Assembly: GCF_004217135.1 (NCBI RefSeq)
Contig: NZ_SHKK01000001.1
Span: 1,550,001-1,614,000 of the forward strand
Source of the DNA: Micromonospora violae
GTDB lineage: Bacteria; Actinomycetota; Actinomycetes; Mycobacteriales; Micromonosporaceae
Direction of reading: 5' to 3'
Length of the DNA stretch: 64,000 nucleotides
The notes under the pieces were generated by a model. That model did not search any database. It was not told the origin of the DNA and saw nothing but the letters and a program-made list of their open reading frames with translations. Each line of letters begins with the position of its first letter. The stretch's first letter is position 1. Position numbers and translations under genes: made by a program. This document shows positions 61,580 through 64,000 of this stretch, piece by piece.

Positions 61580-62596
61580 TCAGTTGAGGTTGAAGTCCAC
61601 CACGACCGGGGCCCGTCGGACGTGCACCGGGGTCGCCGTGGTGAAGCCGGCGGCGTGGCGGTGCCAGACCGGCGGGGTGTACGCGCAGTCGCAGCGCAGC
61701 TTCACCCGCTGACCGGGGAGCAGCCGCAGGGCGTAACCGCTGCCCACGTCCGCCACACCGGCCAGGTCGCCGGTGGCCGCGTCGAACGCGATCACCTGGG
61801 CGTAGGTGAGCAGCTCGTCGACCCGTACCTCCCCGGTGAGCGGTGTCCCGGCGGGCAGCGCCTGGTTCAGCGTCGCCGTCTGATGGGCGCGCACCCGCAC
61901 CGGTCGCGCCTGCTGTCGAGCGCCCACCCCACCGGACCACACGGTCGCGAGCCCGCCCGCGGCGAACTGCACCGGCCAGTGGTACGGGCCGAGACCGGTG
62001 ATCGTGTAGCGGCCGTCCTCGTCGGTCATCGGGCCGTGATCGTCGTACTTCGGATCCGGCACGTACGGCACCACCATGACCCGGGCGCGGGGGACCGGGG
62101 CGCCGGTCGCCGCGTCGGTCACCACCCCGACGACGGTGCCGGGTGGGTCGAGCCGGATGGTCGGCGCGCTGGTCACCGCGCCGGCCCGGACCTGGACGAC
62201 CTGCGCCCGCTCGCGTTCGCCGGTGCCGCCGTGCCGACCGACCCACTGCCAGCCGTGCGTCGTCGTGTCGTAGGGGCGCACCAGCAGCCGGTACCTCCCC
62301 GGGGCGACGCCTTCGGCCAGCAGGACACCCTGCTCGTCGGCGCACCCCCCGTACCGCCCGAGTTGGTCTTCGCCGAGCGTGACCGCCGCCAACGCCGCGG
62401 CGTCCACCGGGACGAGCGCGGCGCAGGCCCGGGGCGCGGGTGCGCCGGTCGCCGCGTCGCGCACCACGGTGCGGACGCTGCCGGGCGCGGGCGGCACCGA
62501 CCCACGGGTACGCGCGACGGCCGGCGCGGCGGCCTGCCCGACCAGCAGGGCGACGGTGATGGTGGCGGTCAGATGGCGCAGGAGAGCCCGGTTCAT
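61580..62596 (-). CDS. Secreted protein with carboxypeptidase-regulatory-like repeats
   Basis: A 338-aa exported protein. The signal peptide is MNRALLRHLTATITVALLVGQ and ends near AVART. Two or three beta-sandwich modules follow: GSVRTVVRDAATGAPAPRAC, then GTVVGVVTDAATGAPVPRAR, each followed by GRYRLL or DGRYTITGL. Such modules are found in adhesins, glycosidase accessory regions and collagen-binding-like proteins. No catalytic motif is seen. It is divergent from the SRPBCC gene with a palindromic site between them. Confidence 0.75.
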   Translation of the reverse strand: MNRALLRHLTATITVALLVGQAAAPAVARTRGSVPPAPGSVRTVVRDAATGAPAPRACAALVPVDAAALAAVTLGEDQLGRYGGCADEQGVLLAEGVAPGRYRLLVRPYDTTTHGWQWVGRHGGTGERERAQVVQVRAGAVTSAPTIRLDPPGTVVGVVTDAATGAPVPRARVMVVPYVPDPKYDDHGPMTDEDGRYTITGLGPYHWPVQFAAGGLATVWSGGVGARQQARPVRVRAHQTATLNQALPAGTPLTGEVRVDELLTYAQVIAFDAATGDLAGVADVGSGYALRLLPGQRVKLRCDCAYTPPVWHRHAAGFTTATPVHVRRAPVVVDFNLN

Positions 62597-62660
62597 GGGG
62601 AGGTCCTTCCGGCGGCGCGACGGGTTGGGCCGACGGTAACGGCTGGCAGGTGATCCAAAT

Positions 62661-62684
62661 CGGTCAATGTCGCGTTGTTGACCG
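62661..62684. promoter_or_regulatory. Palindrome in a divergent promoter region
   Basis: CGGTCAA and TTGACCG are perfect 7-bp arms separated by 10 bp, between the secreted-protein and SRPBCC genes. It is a candidate operator for a dimeric regulator. Confidence 0.4.
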
Positions 62685-62838
62685 TTGCCGCGAGACCTTC
62701 CCACCCACGCTGCCCGCATCGGACGTTCTGCCCCGAACATGGCTCATGCGGCACGGGTACGACATAGCGTCACGGGGGCGGGACCACCGCCGCCCCCGCC
62801 GGCGAACCGGCGGCGACGCCCACCGGAAGGGACCGGAC

Positions 62839-63789
62839 ATGAGTCGTGTCGACACTGTGCTCCTGCCGGAGCTGGACGGACCCGTGCCGGCGACGCCGCC
62901 GAGCGCGCTCGGCCTGCTGAGCCTGGCCCTGGGGGTGGGCACGCTGGTCGCCCCCGGACCCGTCGCGCGATTGACCGGCGTGGACGACTCCCCGGCCGCG
63001 CGGGCCGTGCTGCCGGCCATCGGACTGCGGGAACTGGGCAGCGCCGCCGGCCTGCTCAGCGGCCGTCGCCCGGCCGGCTGGGCCTGGAGCCGGGTGGCCG
63101 GCGACGCGATGGACCTGACCCTGCTCGGGCGGGCCCTCGCCGACCGCGGCGGTGCACGCCGCCGCCGGGTCGCGCTGACCACCCTCGCCGTCGCCGGCAT
63201 CACCGCCGTCGACGTGCTCGCCGCCGTGCGCGTCGGCCAGGCGCGACGGGCCCGCGCCCGGGTGATCCGGCTGGAGATCGCGGTGACGGTGAACCGGTCG
63301 CCCGCCGAGGCGTACCGGTTCTGGCGGGACATGGAGAACCTGCCCCGGTTCATGGCGCACCTGGAGTCCGTCCGCGCCGACGACCTGCGCCGCTCGCACT
63401 GGATCGCCCGTGGCCCGGCCGGGCACCGCGTCGAGTGGGACGCCGAGATCATCGACGACCAGCCGAACAAGTCGATCACATGGCGGTCGCTGCCGGGAAC
63501 CGGGGTGCCCAACGCCGGCCGGGTCTGCTTCGTGCCCGCGCCCGGCGACCGGGGGACCGAGGTACGGGTGGAGCTGCGCTACGCGCCGCCGGCCGGCGCG
63601 CTCGGCCGGGCGGTGGCGAAAATCCTCGGCGAGGAACCCGAGCAGCAGGTCCGCGACGACCTGCGCCGGTTCAAGCAGGTGCTGGAGACCGGCGAGGTGA
63701 TCCGCTCAGAGGGCAGCCCCAACGGCATCTCAGTACGCCAACAGGCCATGCAGCGCCCCGCCCAGCCGCTGCCGGCGTCGCGCCGCTGA
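62839..63789 (+). CDS. SRPBCC (START-like) family protein with N-terminal membrane segments
   Basis: A 316-aa protein. The first about 140 residues hold three hydrophobic stretches (SALGLLSLALGVGTLVAPGPV, RVALTTLAVAGITAVDVLAAV) and arginine-rich loops. The C-terminal half is a START/cyclase-like domain: VTVNRSPAEAYRFWRDMENLPRFMAHL and WDAEIIDDQPNKSITWRSLPG. Relatives are called cyclase/dehydrase and are often beside zinc alcohol dehydrogenases, as here. The ATG at 62839 has GGAAGGGA upstream. The function is unknown. Confidence 0.8.
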   Translation: MSRVDTVLLPELDGPVPATPPSALGLLSLALGVGTLVAPGPVARLTGVDDSPAARAVLPAIGLRELGSAAGLLSGRRPAGWAWSRVAGDAMDLTLLGRALADRGGARRRRVALTTLAVAGITAVDVLAAVRVGQARRARARVIRLEIAVTVNRSPAEAYRFWRDMENLPRFMAHLESVRADDLRRSHWIARGPAGHRVEWDAEIIDDQPNKSITWRSLPGTGVPNAGRVCFVPAPGDRGTEVRVELRYAPPAGALGRAVAKILGEEPEQQVRDDLRRFKQVLETGEVIRSEGSPNGISVRQQAMQRPAQPLPASRR

Positions 63790-63818
63790 TCGCCCGAGTT
63801 CTCCGAAAGGGACCGTGA

Positions 63819-64000
63819 ATGAAGGCCACCGCCTGGATGGGCACCGACAGCGTCAAGGTGATCGACGTACCCGATCCGAAGATCATGAACGCCCGGGACG
63901 CCATCGTGCGGATCAGCACCACCGCGATCTGCGGCTCTGACCTGCACCTTTACCACGGCTACATCCCCGCTATGCGCAAGGGCGACATCCTCGGCCACGA
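63819..64000 (+). CDS. Zinc-dependent alcohol dehydrogenase (3' partial)
   Basis: The first 60 codons of a medium-chain dehydrogenase. It starts [20 protein letters not shown], with the catalytic-zinc Cys in [12 protein letters not shown] and the ligand GHE at the window edge. The group that reads KGDILGHE includes glutathione- or mycothiol-dependent formaldehyde dehydrogenases. It lies 30 bp after the SRPBCC gene on the same strand, probably in one operon. It runs off the window. Confidence 0.85.
   Translation, partial: MKATAWMGTDSVKVIDVPDPKIMNARDAIVRISTTAICGSDLHLYHGYIPAMRKGDILGH

Overview
The window is very GC-rich with strong third-position G/C and many GTG starts. It carries mycothiol-type (maleylpyruvate isomerase/DinB-like), DivIVA-like, AfsR/SARP, SpoIIE-phosphatase and TreY/TreZ genes, which points to a high-GC actinomycete, most probably a Micromonosporaceae member (Micromonospora/Salinispora-like). 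The genus is an inference from gene content. No rRNA, tRNA, CRISPR array, integrase or transposase was seen.

Layout. 1-4.7 kb: a type II NADH dehydrogenase-like flavoprotein cut by the window edge, an AI-2E-type membrane protein, a spermidine-synthase-like protein, a DUF2267/pterin-dehydratase-like fusion and a small protein with a strong terminator. 4.9-8.7 kb: a compact signalling block of PAS-GAF-SpoIIE phosphatase, a free-standing cobalamin-binding protein with the CarH-type Wx9EH signature, a STAS antagonist and an Rcp1-like response regulator. 8.8-14.7 kb: DivIVA-like protein, secreted lysozyme-like protein, OsmC protein, Ser/Thr kinase, and an OmpR-type two-component system preceded by four 11-bp-spaced direct repeats. 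14.7-17.5 kb: FUSC-type exporter, a sensory-rhodopsin-transducer family protein without a rhodopsin, and an FAD-linked lactone oxidase. 17.5-33.8 kb: mostly core metabolism and envelope genes: GH15 hydrolase, a 49-aa membrane peptide/methyltransferase/sulfatase set, citrate synthase, a GT4 glycosyltransferase, and glgX-treY-treZ (glycogen to trehalose).

33.8-45.7 kb is the accessory region: a visibly lower-GC NACHT NTPase with membrane segments, two near-duplicate XRE regulators flanking a membrane protein, a third XRE regulator, an MmyB-type regulator, a VOC protein, an SMI1/KNR4 protein and an XRE pseudogene fragment. Three 59-bp palindromic elements lie here, one of them inside an open reading frame. 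A second, 75-77 bp palindromic family has four copies across the window, each close to a gene 3' end.

45.7-64 kb: a small secreted protein, an AfsR-like SARP, a FrnE-like DsbA protein divergent from an HxlR regulator, a rifampin-phosphotransferase-like enzyme preceded by a 19-bp inverted repeat resembling the rifamycin-associated element, membrane and MBL proteins, a lipoprotein, a saccharopine-dehydrogenase-like protein, a GlxA/AraC regulator, an amylo-1,6-glucosidase with an SCP2 protein, a secreted carboxypeptidase-regulatory-like protein, an SRPBCC protein and the start of a zinc alcohol dehydrogenase.

Strongest leads: the cobalamin/possible light-sensing partner-switching block, the two palindromic repeat families (especially the copy inside a regulator gene), the NACHT island, and the rifamycin element upstream of rph.
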